The notes: generated by a model from the letters alone, not told the origin. 34,605 bases of DNA from Rhodopirellula europaea 6C (GCF_000338295.1 NZ_ANMO01000273.1:1-34605); one strand, 5' to 3'; counted from the stretch's first letter, positions 15,152-24,726 are shown. A program made the numbers and translations.

Positions 15152-17980
15152 ATGAATTTCGCAATGCTTTCACAACTGGATGTGGCGGCGGTTCGATGCC
15201 GCGACGGACGCAGAGCGTCCGCTTTTCTGCTGAGCAGTCTGGTCGCTGCTCTCTGTTTGATTCCAACCCTCTGTCCTGCCGATGACGCGGCAAAAAAGGA
15301 TTCGTCCGTGCCATTGAAACTCCGCGAAGTCGAGGGGATCAGCGAATATGTACTGCCCAACGACGTGAAGGTTTTGCTCTTTCCCGATGAGAGCAAAGAA
15401 GTCGTGACGGTCAACATGACCGTGTTCGTTGGCTCGCGTCACGAAGGTTACGGGGAAGCCGGGATGGCTCACCTTCTCGAACACATGTTGTTCAAGGGCA
15501 CGCCCACCCACCCGGAAGTTCCCAAGGTGTTGCAGGATCGCGGAGCGCGGTTCAACGGCACGACTTGGATGGACCGGACGAACTACTACGAAACACTTCC
15601 GGCCAGCAAAGACAATCTCGAGTTCGCATTGAACTTGGAAGCCGATCGGTTGCTCAACAGCAACATCAAAGGCGAAGACCTCGAAAGCGAAATGACCGTT
15701 GTTCGCAACGAGTTTGAACGCGGCGAGAACTCACCGATGCGAGTCTTGATGCAGCGGATCGAGTCGGCCGCTTTCGATTGGCACAACTACGGCAAATCGA
15801 CGATTGGCAACCGCAGCGACATCGAGCGTGTGCCGGTCGTTAAGCTGCGTCAGTTTTATCGCAAGTATTACCGCCCGGACAACGTGATGGTCATCATCGC
15901 GGGCAACTTCGAGGTGGATCACGCGCTGAAAGCGGTCAACGATGCGTTTGGCAGTCTGCCGGTTCCCAACACTCCAATCGACGAAACTTACACGGTCGAG
16001 CCTCCAAAAGATGGGGAGCGAACGGTTGTGCTGCGTCGGGTCGGCGACGTGCAAGTCGTCGGCGCCGCCTACCACATTCCCGCTGGCAGTCATCCTGATT
16101 ACGCCGCGGTCAAAGCTCTCACGAACGTCTTGGGCGATGAGCCAAGTGGTCGTCTTTACAAAGAAATGGTCGAAACTGAAATCGCCAGCAACGTTTTCGC
16201 GATGGCGTTCGGTTTCCGTGAACCGGGGTTGCTCATGACGATGGCAGAAGTGCCAAAAGAGCAATCCATCGAGCAGGCCCGTGCCAAGCTGATCGACTTG
16301 ATGGAAAACGATTGGGCGAAAAACCCGATCACCGAACAAGAGGTGGAACGAGCCAAACAACAAATGTTGAAGGCTCGCGAATTGGAATCCGCCAACACGG
16401 ACAAAATCGCCGTTTCGCTCAGTGACTGGGCCGCGCAAGGTGATTGGCGTCTGTATTTCTTGTATCGCGACGCCGTGGAAGCGTTGACCGTCGAGCAGGT
16501 TCGTGACGTTGCCGATCGCTATCTGAAACGAAACAACCGAACCGTTGGTTTGTTCTTGCCATCGGAGGAATCGGATCGTGTCAGTATCCCCGAATCGCCG
16601 GATTTGGCGGCATTGCTGAAAGACTACAAAGGCCGGGCTGCGGTCGCCGCTGGGGAACGTTTCGATCCCAATCCGGAAGCGATTGAAGAGCGAGTTCAAC
16701 GTGGCAAGTTGGCTGGCGGAATCGAATACGCCGTGCTGCCGAAGAAGACTCGCGGTGATTCGGTCTCGGTGTTGATGACGCTGCGATTCGGAACGGCTGA
16801 GTCGCTCAAGGACAAACTCGGCGCGGTTGAGTTGTTGGGAATGATGATGGCTCGCGGCACCGAAGAACTTGACTATCAGCAACTGCAGGACGAGTGGACG
16901 CGTTTGCGTGCTGAGGTCCAGATCTACACTTTGAAAGGTGTGTTGCAGGTTCAGGTGCAAACCAAAGAAGAGTTCTTGCCCGAAGTCATTGACTTGATTG
17001 GAAAGATTTTCCGTTCACCTCGCTTTGAGCCATCGGAACTGGAAGTGATGCGGCGTCAGGTCGTCACCGGTTTGGAAAAGAGCAAGACCGAACCCAATGC
17101 GTTGGCACCTCGCCGGGTTCAAAAAATGCTCTCACCGTACGACAAGAATGACATCCGTTACGTCATGACGATCGAAGAAGAGATTGCCATGTACGAAGAG
17201 ACGACCATCGAACAGATCCGCCAATTGCACGCGGAGTACTTGGGCAATCAAGCCGGTGAGTTGGCCATCGTTGGCAACTTCGACGTTGAGCCGACGCTAG
17301 AGAAGTTCCGGTCGATCGTGGAAGGTTGGGAAGCCAAGAAGCCGTTTGAGCGAATCGTGACGCCGGCTCAGCCTGATATTCCCGGTGCCGTCGTGACGAT
17401 TGAGACTCCCGACAAATCCAACGCGTTGTTGTACAGCGGCCAGCAATACAAGTTGGCGGATTCGGATCCCGAGTACGCATCGTTGGTGCTGGGCAACTTC
17501 ATCTTGGGAGGCGGATCGCTGAGCAGCCGTTTGGCCAACCGTGTTCGTCAACAAGAAGGTTTGTCGTACGGGGTACGTAGCGGTTTGACCGCGGCGAACT
17601 TTGCGGAGGATGAAAAAGTCAGCTTCACGCTGTACGCGATCACCAACCCGGCCAACAAAGACAAGCTGCTTCGCGTGATTCGCGAAGAGGTTGTGCGGGT
17701 GCTCGAAGACGGCGTCACCGAAGAGGAATTGGAGCAGGCCAAGGGTGCGTATTTGCAAGCCGAACGGATTGGCCGAACGGGTGATTCGAGGCTAGCTAGC
17801 ATGCTGGTCAAATCGGTCTTCAACGATCGAACGATGGCCTTTGTGGCGAAGCACGAAGAGCAGATTCAGGCGGCGACGGTTGATTCGGTCAACGCGGCGC
17901 TGAAAAAATACGTGGATCTTGACGGCTTGGTGATGGCCATCGCAGGTGACTTTGCGGCGGTCGAGCAGCCAGCAGAGTGA
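15152..17980 (+). CDS. Secreted M16 family zinc metallopeptidase, two M16 halves in one chain
   Basis: 942 residues from the ATG at 15152, which gives an N-terminal leader (about residues 21-43, ending CPADDA). The first M16 unit has the inverted zinc motif HLLEH at 107-111 and the distal acidic segment NEFERGENSP. The second unit, from about residue 540, has the M16 fold order but no HxxEH (it reads LLGMMMARGTEELDYQQL), so it should be the inactive half that closes the chamber. It also contains the family's GGGSLSSRLANRVRQQEGLSYGV type segment near the C-terminus. It is expected to degrade peptides outside the cytoplasm. The frame is open 813 bp upstream but that part is not protein-like. 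A terminator follows at 18024. Confidence 0.92.
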   Translation: MNFAMLSQLDVAAVRCRDGRRASAFLLSSLVAALCLIPTLCPADDAAKKDSSVPLKLREVEGISEYVLPNDVKVLLFPDESKEVVTVNMTVFVGSRHEGYGEAGMAHLLEHMLFKGTPTHPEVPKVLQDRGARFNGTTWMDRTNYYETLPASKDNLEFALNLEADRLLNSNIKGEDLESEMTVVRNEFERGENSPMRVLMQRIESAAFDWHNYGKSTIGNRSDIERVPVVKLRQFYRKYYRPDNVMVIIAGNFEVDHALKAVNDAFGSLPVPNTPIDETYTVEPPKDGERTVVLRRVGDVQVVGAAYHIPAGSHPDYAAVKALTNVLGDEPSGRLYKEMVETEIASNVFAMAFGFREPGLLMTMAEVPKEQSIEQARAKLIDLMENDWAKNPITEQEVERAKQQMLKARELESANTDKIAVSLSDWAAQGDWRLYFLYRDAVEALTVEQVRDVADRYLKRNNRTVGLFLPSEESDRVSIPESPDLAALLKDYKGRAAVAAGERFDPNPEAIEERVQRGKLAGGIEYAVLPKKTRGDSVSVLMTLRFGTAESLKDKLGAVELLGMMMARGTEELDYQQLQDEWTRLRAEVQIYTLKGVLQVQVQTKEEFLPEVIDLIGKIFRSPRFEPSELEVMRRQVVTGLEKSKTEPNALAPRRVQKMLSPYDKNDIRYVMTIEEEIAMYEETTIEQIRQLHAEYLGNQAGELAIVGNFDVEPTLEKFRSIVEGWEAKKPFERIVTPAQPDIPGAVVTIETPDKSNALLYSGQQYKLADSDPEYASLVLGNFILGGGSLSSRLANRVRQQEGLSYGVRSGLTAANFAEDEKVSFTLYAITNPANKDKLLRVIREEVVRVLEDGVTEEELEQAKGAYLQAERIGRTGDSRLASMLVKSVFNDRTMAFVAKHEEQIQAATVDSVNAALKKYVDLDGLVMAIAGDFAAVEQPAE

Positions 17981-18023
17981 TCTGGTTGCAGTTCGGCTGC
18001 GATCGATTCATAAAAATGCAGCG

Positions 18024-18060
18024 AAGCCGGATCGGGCGGGTGCCAGGTCCGGCTTTTGTT
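18024..18060 (+). terminator. Rho-independent terminator after the M16 peptidase
   Basis: AAGCCGGA (18024-18031) and TCCGGCTT (18048-18055) form a perfect 8-bp stem with a 16-base loop, followed by TTGTTGTTT. It is 43 bp after the peptidase stop and separates it from gcvT. Confidence 0.75.
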
Positions 18061-18201
18061 GTTTACACTCGGCACCAACATTGATCTTTTTCATCCGAGT
18101 GTTTCGTCCTTGTCCAGGGTTCCCGTGGCTGGTGTTGTGCCGGTTGGTAGGGGATCCCAGCCGATGAGGTTCGTTTTTGCCTGCGTTGTCGAGCGTTTTT
18201 T

Positions 18202-19368
18202 ATGACAACTTCATCCACCAACGATCCTGTGGGAAATCCAACTTCCCCGGCGGACTTTCTGCAAACACCGTTGGATGCTTGGCATCGCCAAGCCGGAGCC
18301 AAAATGGTTCCCTTTGCCGGTTACGAGATGCCGATTCAGTACGAAGGCATCGTCGCGGAACACCAAGCCTGTCGTACCAAGGCCGCTTTGTTTGACGTGT
18401 CGCACATGGGCCGATTGCGGTTTGATGGCGATCACGCGGCCGAATTCCTCGACCACGTTTTGACGCGTCGTGTGACCGACATGGTGCCCGGCCAAGTCCG
18501 CTATGGCATGGTCTGCAACGCGGAAGGCGGCGTGCTGGATGACGTGCTGGTTTCCTTTTTGCAAACTCCATCGGAACGACGTTTTCACTTGTTGGTGGTC
18601 AACGCATCCAACCGAGAAAAAATACTGAAGTGGTTCGAGCCTCACCTGGCCGACTTCCCCACCGTCACCATGTCGGATCGCACCGAGTTGACGGCGATGA
18701 TTGCGATCCAAGGACCGATGGCGATCGAAGTCTGCAAGAAACTCTTCTCAATCGATCCATCGCGACTGAAAAACTACAACGCCTTCATCACGGACCAATT
18801 CAAGAAACCCGTCATTGTTAGCCGCACGGGATACACCGGCGAAGATGGACTGGAGTTGATCGTTCGAGCCGAAGAAGCTCACCGAGTTTGGGAAAACGTT
18901 TTGCTCGCCGGTCGCGAAGCAGGATTTGTCCCCGCCGGTTTGGGCGCTCGCGACACACTGCGAATGGAAGCCGGGATGCCACTTTATGGGCATGAACTGG
19001 ACGAAACGATTGATCCAATCACCGCCGGATTGAAGTTCGGTTGCAACTTGAAGGACCGTCACTTCATCGGCGAAGAAGCTTTGCGGGCTGTTGCTGAACA
19101 AGGCCCAACACGACGTCGAATCGGATTGCTTCCCACGGGTAAACGTCCCGCTCGAGAAGGTTGCGACGTTTTGAGTGCGGACGGCGAAAAGATTGGGCAA
19201 GTCACCAGTGGTGGTCCGTCACCCACGTTGGGTGTTCCTATCGCGATGGCGACCATCGATGCCAAGCACGCGAAAGATGCGAGCTTCCAAATTGATATTC
19301 GTGGCAAGACAACGGATGCTTTGCCTACGAAACTGCCGTTCTACAAACGGCCACCCGCCGCGTCTTAG
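18202..19368 (+). CDS. gcvT: Glycine cleavage system T protein (aminomethyltransferase)
   Basis: 388 residues. GcvT takes the aminomethyl group from lipoyl-GcvH, releases ammonia and passes the carbon to tetrahydrofolate. Visible family features are LDAWHRQAGAKMVPFAGYEMPIQY-type N-terminus, FDVSHMGR, the GVLDDVL segment, SRTGYTGEDGLEL and a C-terminal barrel domain. The ATG at 18202 adds about 20 polar residues before the conserved start; no better start is present. It is first of five co-directional genes. No glycine riboswitch is recognisable in the 140 bp after the upstream terminator. Confidence 0.97.
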   Translation: MTTSSTNDPVGNPTSPADFLQTPLDAWHRQAGAKMVPFAGYEMPIQYEGIVAEHQACRTKAALFDVSHMGRLRFDGDHAAEFLDHVLTRRVTDMVPGQVRYGMVCNAEGGVLDDVLVSFLQTPSERRFHLLVVNASNREKILKWFEPHLADFPTVTMSDRTELTAMIAIQGPMAIEVCKKLFSIDPSRLKNYNAFITDQFKKPVIVSRTGYTGEDGLELIVRAEEAHRVWENVLLAGREAGFVPAGLGARDTLRMEAGMPLYGHELDETIDPITAGLKFGCNLKDRHFIGEEALRAVAEQGPTRRRIGLLPTGKRPAREGCDVLSADGEKIGQVTSGGPSPTLGVPIAMATIDAKHAKDASFQIDIRGKTTDALPTKLPFYKRPPAAS

Positions 19369-19380
19369 TCGTGTGACGCG

Positions 19381-19408
19381 ACATTCCGCGACCGCGATTC
19401 GCGAATGT
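19381..19408. promoter_or_regulatory. Intra-operon hairpin between gcvT and gcvH
   Basis: ACATTC plus GCG (one bulged C) pairs with CGC plus GAATGT, a 9-bp stem around a 9-base loop. It begins 13 bp after the gcvT stop in the 102-bp gap before gcvH. It could be a partial terminator or an mRNA-stabilising stem that changes the T:H ratio. Confidence 0.5.
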
Positions 19409-19470
19409 TGTTCAACAAGTTTTGATTCATCCATTTCCCTTTATTTTTCATGATTCGTTAGGAGCCTCCG

Positions 19471-19869
19471 ATGGCACGAGACCCTTCGACCCTGCGTTAT
19501 GCCGAGACCCATGAGTGGGTGGACGTTCAAGAAGAAGGCGGCGACAAGTTCGCAACGATCGGTATCTCAGCCTTCGCCGTCGAGCAGCTCAACGACTTGG
19601 TCTACATGGACCTTCCCGAAGTTGGACGCACGCTGGAAGTTGGCGAAGAATTCGGTGAAGTCGAATCCGTGAAAGCGGTTAGCCCCCTGTACAGCCCCGT
19701 TGCTGGCGAAGTTGTCGCGGTTCATACCGACCTGCCAGACAACTTGGACAATTTGAACGATGACGCGTTCGATTTTGGATGGATTCTGAAAGTGAAATTG
19801 TCAGCGGATCTGCCTGATTCGTTGATGGACTATGCCGCTTATCAAAAACAGTGTTCCGAAGCAGGTTGA
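19471..19869 (+). CDS. gcvH: Glycine cleavage system H protein
   Basis: 132 residues, the lipoyl carrier that shuttles the aminomethyl group between the P, T and L proteins. The lipoylation site is Lys68 in GEVESVKAVS. The fold signature THEWV and the ends of the lipoyl domain are intact. The ATG at 19471 has a good ribosome site (AGGAG at 19461-19465), the best in this operon, which fits the need for much H protein. gcvPA follows after 4 bp. Confidence 0.97.
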   Translation: MARDPSTLRYAETHEWVDVQEEGGDKFATIGISAFAVEQLNDLVYMDLPEVGRTLEVGEEFGEVESVKAVSPLYSPVAGEVVAVHTDLPDNLDNLNDDAFDFGWILKVKLSADLPDSLMDYAAYQKQCSEAG

Positions 19870-19873
19870 TCGA

Positions 19874-21277
19874 ATGAGTTATCTCTTTCACACCGACGAA
19901 GACCGCCGAGAGATGTTGAAATCAATCGGTGCAGAAAGCATCGATGAGATCATCAACGATCAGGTGCCAGAAGCGGTCCGTATGAAACGCCCGTTGGATT
20001 TGCCACCGGCCTGCAATGAGTTGGCGTTGACCGCCGAGATGACTCGGTTGGCCGCTCGCAATGCATCGGCGGATTCGCATGTTTGTTTCTTGGGAGGCGG
20101 TGCGTACGATCACTTCATTCCCGCGGCAGTTGATGAGATCGCGTCGCGGGGTGAGTACTACACGTCGTACACGCCTTATCAAGCCGAGGTCAGCCAAGGC
20201 AATTTGCAGGTGATGTTCGAGTACGAAACCTTGGTCACGCAGTTGACCGGGTTGGGCGTCAGCAACGCCAGTTTGTACGACGGCGGATCCGCAGCGACCG
20301 AAGCTGTCTTGATGGCTTTATCGATGCAACGCGGACGCAACAAAGTCATCACGACCGATGTGGTTCACCCACAGTATCGCGACATCTTGGTGGCTTACCT
20401 CAAGAACATCGACGCCGAATTGGTGGTTGTGCCGTCGGATGAAAATGGGCACTCCAAGCCCATGATCGATGCGATCGACGACCAAACCGCTTGCGTGCTG
20501 ATCCAGCATCCAAACTTCGTCGGTCAACTCGAATCAGTTTCTGAAATCGCAGCCGCGGCCAAAGAAGCCGGGGCTTTGACGATTCAGGTTTTCGACCCGG
20601 TTAGTCTCGGTCGGCTGAAGCGTCCCGGTGACATGGGCGTCGACATCGCCATCGCCGAAGGTCAAAGCTTGGGCAACCCACTGGCATACGGTGGTCCTTA
20701 TCTTGGCATCATGGCGTGTCGTGAAGAGTTGGTTCGTCGACTGCCTGGCCGGATCGCGGGACAAACGACCGACCGTCGTGGAAAACGCTGTTGGGTGCTG
20801 ACGTTGCAAACTCGCGAACAACACATCCGCCGCGAAAAAGCGACCAGCAACATTTGTAGCAACCAGACGCTGTTGGCTTTGCGAGCGACGGTGCACCTGT
20901 CGCTGCTCGGCCCCGAGGGATTGAAAGAGACCGCCGATCATTGCATCGCGAAAACGGCTTATGCCAAAGAAGTGATTGCGAAATCGGATCGGTTCGAAGT
21001 CGTTGGCGAGGGCCCGTCGCTGAAGGAGTTCGTCGTTCGAGACCTTGGTGCGGACGTCGATGGTTTGCTGGCTCACGCTCGTGACAACGGGTTGCTCGCC
21101 GGGATCGACATGACGCCGATGTGCGTCGGTGGTTCCGAAGGCTCGGAAACCGAGGTCGCTTTGCCGTCGCGATACGAGCAATGTTTCCTCGTCGCGGTGA
21201 CTGAAAAACGTTCGCGTGTGGAGATCGATCGTTGGGCGAAAGTGCTCTGCGAAGCTCCCTCGATGGCCACGGTTTGA
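19874..21277 (+). CDS. gcvPA: Glycine dehydrogenase (decarboxylating) subunit 1
   Basis: 467 residues, slightly longer than usual for the N-terminal half of split P protein. It pairs with GcvPB to make the PLP-dependent glycine decarboxylase. Family features include FLGGGAYDHFIPAAVDEI, SYTPYQAEVSQGNLQ, LYDGGSAATEA and the NICSNQTLLALRA segment. The ATG at 19874 begins the expected MSYLFHTDEDRREML; the frame is open 14 codons into gcvH but that is not used. It is tightly coupled to gcvH (4-bp gap) and 33 bp before gcvPB. Confidence 0.96.
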   Translation: MSYLFHTDEDRREMLKSIGAESIDEIINDQVPEAVRMKRPLDLPPACNELALTAEMTRLAARNASADSHVCFLGGGAYDHFIPAAVDEIASRGEYYTSYTPYQAEVSQGNLQVMFEYETLVTQLTGLGVSNASLYDGGSAATEAVLMALSMQRGRNKVITTDVVHPQYRDILVAYLKNIDAELVVVPSDENGHSKPMIDAIDDQTACVLIQHPNFVGQLESVSEIAAAAKEAGALTIQVFDPVSLGRLKRPGDMGVDIAIAEGQSLGNPLAYGGPYLGIMACREELVRRLPGRIAGQTTDRRGKRCWVLTLQTREQHIRREKATSNICSNQTLLALRATVHLSLLGPEGLKETADHCIAKTAYAKEVIAKSDRFEVVGEGPSLKEFVVRDLGADVDGLLAHARDNGLLAGIDMTPMCVGGSEGSETEVALPSRYEQCFLVAVTEKRSRVEIDRWAKVLCEAPSMATV

Positions 21278-21310
21278 TTCAACGAAGTTCACTCTTTTAT
21301 TCACGCAACT

Positions 21311-22813
21311 ATGCGAAACCAACAATCGACTCAGCTTCTGTTTGAACTCAGCCGCGCTGGACGACGTGCTCACCGACTCGGTGATTTGGGCGTGCCATCG
21401 GTGAACGTCGACGAACTTTTCGCGGACGAGGCTCTGGCCGAAACTCCGCCACCACTTCCAGAGCTTGCCGAAGGCGACGTGGTCCGCCACTTCGTTGGTT
21501 TGTCGACATTGAACATGAGCGTCGACACGCACTTCTACCCCTTGGGTTCGTGCACGATGAAGTACAACCCAAAACGCAACGAGCGCATCGCTTCGTTGCC
21601 TGGGTTCCTGAACGTGCACCCGCTGCAGCATGAGTCGGGCCTGCAAGGGTTGCTGGAGTTATTGTACGAACTGCAGGGTATGTTCGCGGAGATTAGCGGG
21701 TTGCCGGGCGTTTCAATGCAGCCTGCTGCGGGTGCCCATGGTGAGTTGGCGGCATTGTTGGTCGCGGCGGCTTACTTCCGCGACCAGGGTAGCGATCGCA
21801 GCGTGGTTTTGACCGCCGACTCGGCTCACGGAACCAATCCCGCTAGTGCTCAAATGGCCGGTTTCAAAACCAAGACGGTCAAGAGCAACGCGAATGGTTT
21901 GGTGGATCTGGAAGATCTCAAAGCCAAGCTTGATGACAAGACCGCCGTGTTCATGTTGACCAACCCAAACACATTGGGATTGTTTGACAGCCAGATCGAA
22001 GAGATCAACCAACTGGTTCACGATGCCGGAGCGTTGATCTACTTGGACGGTGCCAACATGAATGCGATCTTGGGGATCACACGCCCCGGTGACTTTGGTG
22101 CGGACTTGATGCACTACAACCCACACAAGACTTTCTCCGGACCGCACGGTGGTGGTGGGCCAGGTGCCGGCCCGATTTGCGTTCGCGACTTCTTGGCCAA
22201 GTATTTGCCTGGTCCCGTTGTGACCCGTGTCGAAAACGAAGGCGCGAGCGGCGACGATGATCGCTACACCTATCACTTGACCTCGCCATCGGTTGATTCC
22301 ATCGGACGTGTCCGTAGCTTCTTCGGCAACACCGGCGTGTTGGTGCGAGCCTACATCTATCTTCGGACTTATGGAGGCGACGGTTTGCGTCATGTCAGCG
22401 AAGACGCCGTGCTCGGTGCGAACTACTTGCTCAGCAAGGTCAAGCATTTCCTCGATGTGCCTCATGGCGATCGTTGCATGCATGAGTTTGTTGCATCGGC
22501 GACCCGTTTGAAGAAAGAAAAGAAGCTTTCCGCGATGGATATCGCCAAACGCATTCTGGATTACGGGTTCCATGCACCAACGGTGTATTTCCCATTGGTT
22601 GTTGACGAAGCCGTGATGGTGGAGCCGACCGAAACCGAGAGCAAGCAAACGTTGGATGCGTTTGTCGAAGCTCTCTTCCGAATCACGGAAGAAGGTGAGG
22701 AGCTGATCCACGATGCACCGCACTCGACGCGAATCAGTCGTCCTGACGACGTGACCGCGGCTCGACGTCCGATTTTGAAATGGACGGATGCGGCTGGTGA
22801 ATCCGCGACGTGA
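21311..22813 (+). CDS. gcvPB: Glycine dehydrogenase (decarboxylating) subunit 2
   Basis: 500 residues, the PLP-binding half of split P protein. The cofactor lysine is Lys273 in HYNPHKTFSGPHGGGGPG. Other signatures are THFYPLGSCTMKYNPK, the QPAAGAHGE loop, and HGTNPASA with DGANMNAI lining the PLP site. The heteromer decarboxylates glycine and loads the aminomethyl group on GcvH. Its stop codon overlaps the GTG start of the next gene. Confidence 0.97.
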   Translation: MRNQQSTQLLFELSRAGRRAHRLGDLGVPSVNVDELFADEALAETPPPLPELAEGDVVRHFVGLSTLNMSVDTHFYPLGSCTMKYNPKRNERIASLPGFLNVHPLQHESGLQGLLELLYELQGMFAEISGLPGVSMQPAAGAHGELAALLVAAAYFRDQGSDRSVVLTADSAHGTNPASAQMAGFKTKTVKSNANGLVDLEDLKAKLDDKTAVFMLTNPNTLGLFDSQIEEINQLVHDAGALIYLDGANMNAILGITRPGDFGADLMHYNPHKTFSGPHGGGGPGAGPICVRDFLAKYLPGPVVTRVENEGASGDDDRYTYHLTSPSVDSIGRVRSFFGNTGVLVRAYIYLRTYGGDGLRHVSEDAVLGANYLLSKVKHFLDVPHGDRCMHEFVASATRLKKEKKLSAMDIAKRILDYGFHAPTVYFPLVVDEAVMVEPTETESKQTLDAFVEALFRITEEGEELIHDAPHSTRISRPDDVTAARRPILKWTDAAGESAT

Positions 22814-23637
22814 GTGAAGTCCCAGCCATCCGTGGCCGATTGATCGAATCGGCGAGCCATGATGCGGCGGCGAACATGGCGATCGATGAGGCATTGCTCA
22901 GCAGTGTCGCTGCGGGAGCACCTCCCACGCTGCGATTCTACGGTTGGAAACGACCGACATTGTCGCTCGGGTATTTCCAACCCTTGTCCGAAGCGATGGC
23001 GTGGGCAGAGCGAACAGGTGTCGCTTTGGGAAGCACCGGCGAAGTGGATTTGGTTCGCCGGTCAACCGGTGGCGGCGCTATTCTGCATCACGCTGAGCTG
23101 ACGCTGTCGTTGACGTTGCCGATGAATGTCTCGGACACGGGAGCACGCGAAGCAACTTATCGAAACGTTCACGAAGCGATCGCGAGCGAACTCAAGGTGA
23201 TGGGTGTCGATGCGAAACCGTTTCGAACGCTTGGGACGGGCGCGGCAACGCGAATGTCGTCTGATTCATCCGGGGCATCAAGTGTCGGCAAACGTGACGA
23301 GCCCTTCCTCTGCTTTCAACGTCGCACGGACGAAGATCTGATCGTGAGTGGCTACAAGGTGCTGGGGAGTGCACAACGCAGAACCAAAGGAGCATTGTTG
23401 CAACACGGCAGTTTGTTGTGGAGTGTTTCGCCTCACGCGGATGTCTTGCCGGGGATTCGGCAACTGGCTGGACGGCGATTGGAAATGGATCAACTCATTC
23501 GTGGTTTGCAGCAACGACTCAAAGCGATGTTTGAGATCGATTGGCAATTGGGTGCACTTGAGTCCGAAGAGATGGAAGCTTCGAAACAAATTGTTACGCA
23601 GCGATACGGCAATTCGGATTGGACGTCGAAGCGATAG
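22810..23637 (+). CDS. Lipoyl/octanoyl protein transferase (LipM/LplA fold)
   Basis: 275 residues of the biotin/lipoyl protein ligase-like family. It starts with GTG at 22810, overlapping the gcvPB stop as GTGA. Key motifs are RRSTGGGAILH (residues 83-93), Lys183 in SGYKVLGSAQRR, and KGALLQHGSLLW. Just before that lies Cys168 in PFLCFQ, at the place where LipM octanoyltransferases carry their catalytic cysteine; ATP-using LplA ligases do not need it. The GSAQ-R...LQHGS pattern is also closer to LipM. I therefore lean to octanoyl-ACP:GcvH octanoyltransferase, with lipoate ligase as the alternative. Placement behind gcvH and gcvP supports H protein as the acceptor. Confidence 0.85.
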   Translation: MSEVPAIRGRLIESASHDAAANMAIDEALLSSVAAGAPPTLRFYGWKRPTLSLGYFQPLSEAMAWAERTGVALGSTGEVDLVRRSTGGGAILHHAELTLSLTLPMNVSDTGAREATYRNVHEAIASELKVMGVDAKPFRTLGTGAATRMSSDSSGASSVGKRDEPFLCFQRRTDEDLIVSGYKVLGSAQRRTKGALLQHGSLLWSVSPHADVLPGIRQLAGRRLEMDQLIRGLQQRLKAMFEIDWQLGALESEEMEASKQIVTQRYGNSDWTSKR

Positions 23638-23763
23638 CCACCGTGACGTGCGTTGGTAAAGACGCGAAAATGTAGCGGTGGGTCAGTGCCGCCCCACGGC
23701 GATGGTGGAGACCGTTACACTGCAGGGATTCCACCCCAATGTGCTCCTCGCCGAAGGCATCTC

Positions 23764-24714
23764 ATGGCGATCCAATTCCATTGTTCTTCCTGCAACGCGG
23801 TCCTACGTGTTGGTGACGAATCGGCTGGCAAGTCAGCTCGCTGTCCCACGTGCCAAAGCGTGCAACCCATTCCAGGTGGGACGCCTCCTGCCGCACCCGC
23901 TGCAGAAGATCCGTTTGGTGCGTTCAAGTCGGAGTTCAACGAACCTTCGCCGGCCGCGGCATCCAATCCTTATGCGTCGCCTGTGACTTCTCACACGTCC
24001 GCCAGTGTATCGACCGGCGGTTACCAGCCGACGGCAGCTGATTTCGGAGAGATCTTCTCGCACGCTTGGCAGGCATTCAAACCGAACATTGGCATCTTGG
24101 TGGGAGCCACCGTGATCGTGTTTGGTATTTCGTTCGGGTTCAGTTTCGTGACGTCGATTCTGGAACAGGTGGCTCAAGACAACGGGAACACGGCGTTTGT
24201 CGTGCTGGCACTGGTGCTAAACCTCGCGAGCAGTTTGTTCAACATGTTCATCGGGATCGGGATGGCTCGAATTTGTATCGGCGTCACTCGTTTTCAACCG
24301 GTCAACGTTGGGATGCTGTTCAACGGCGGCGACGTGTTTTTGGGCGTCCTCGGCGGAACCATCTTGTTTGGCCTTGGAGCGCTCTTTGGCTTCCTGTTGC
24401 TGATCATCCCCGGTCTGATCTTCCTGCTCTTGATGTGGCCGTACTACTACTTCATTGTCGATCGTCAGTGTGGAGTGTTTGAGGCGTTCTCTCGAGCTTT
24501 TGAAGTTGGCAAAGCGAACTGGGCAACCTCGTTGGTGCTTGGTGTTGCATCGATGCTCATTTCATTGGGCGGACTGTTGGCCCTCTTCATTGGGCTCTTG
24601 TTCACCGGGCCATTCATCGGTGTCATGTTCGCGACCGCGTACGTGATGATGAAAGGTGAACGCCCAGGCCAGCCAGGGATTCCTCAACCGGGAATGCCAC
24701 AGTCAGCCTTTTGA
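23764..24714 (+). CDS. Zinc-ribbon multi-pass membrane protein, function unknown
   Basis: 316 residues from the ATG at 23764 (MAIQFHCSSC); the frame is open 37 codons upstream but the zinc ribbon normally opens such proteins. Cys7, Cys10, Cys27 and Cys30 form a CxxC-x16-CxxC zinc ribbon. A Pro/Ala/Ser-rich linker (about 38-90) leads to a membrane region with about six helices, for example ILVGATVIVFGISFGF, FGFLLLIIPGLIFLLLMW and LISLGGLLALFIGLLF. The layout resembles DUF975-like or glycerophosphodiesterase-type membrane domains found in planctomycetes. No enzyme motif is visible. It is transcribed alone and converges on thiD. Confidence 0.75.
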   Translation: MAIQFHCSSCNAVLRVGDESAGKSARCPTCQSVQPIPGGTPPAAPAAEDPFGAFKSEFNEPSPAAASNPYASPVTSHTSASVSTGGYQPTAADFGEIFSHAWQAFKPNIGILVGATVIVFGISFGFSFVTSILEQVAQDNGNTAFVVLALVLNLASSLFNMFIGIGMARICIGVTRFQPVNVGMLFNGGDVFLGVLGGTILFGLGALFGFLLLIIPGLIFLLLMWPYYYFIVDRQCGVFEAFSRAFEVGKANWATSLVLGVASMLISLGGLLALFIGLLFTGPFIGVMFATAYVMMKGERPGQPGIPQPGMPQSAF

Positions 24715-24726
24715 TGATGATGGTCG

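Noticed and set aside
15731-16960. Long open frame antisense to the M16 peptidase
   Set aside because: It mirrors the codon pattern of a well-supported gene on the plus strand and shows no domain; the same holds for long antisense frames over gcvPA/gcvPB (20534-21646, 21713-22894), the CehA-type gene (5476-6447) and the sigma-54 activator (26015-26944).
17981-18201. Glycine riboswitch before gcvT
   Set aside because: None of the conserved aptamer core segments are present; the only structure is the peptidase terminator.
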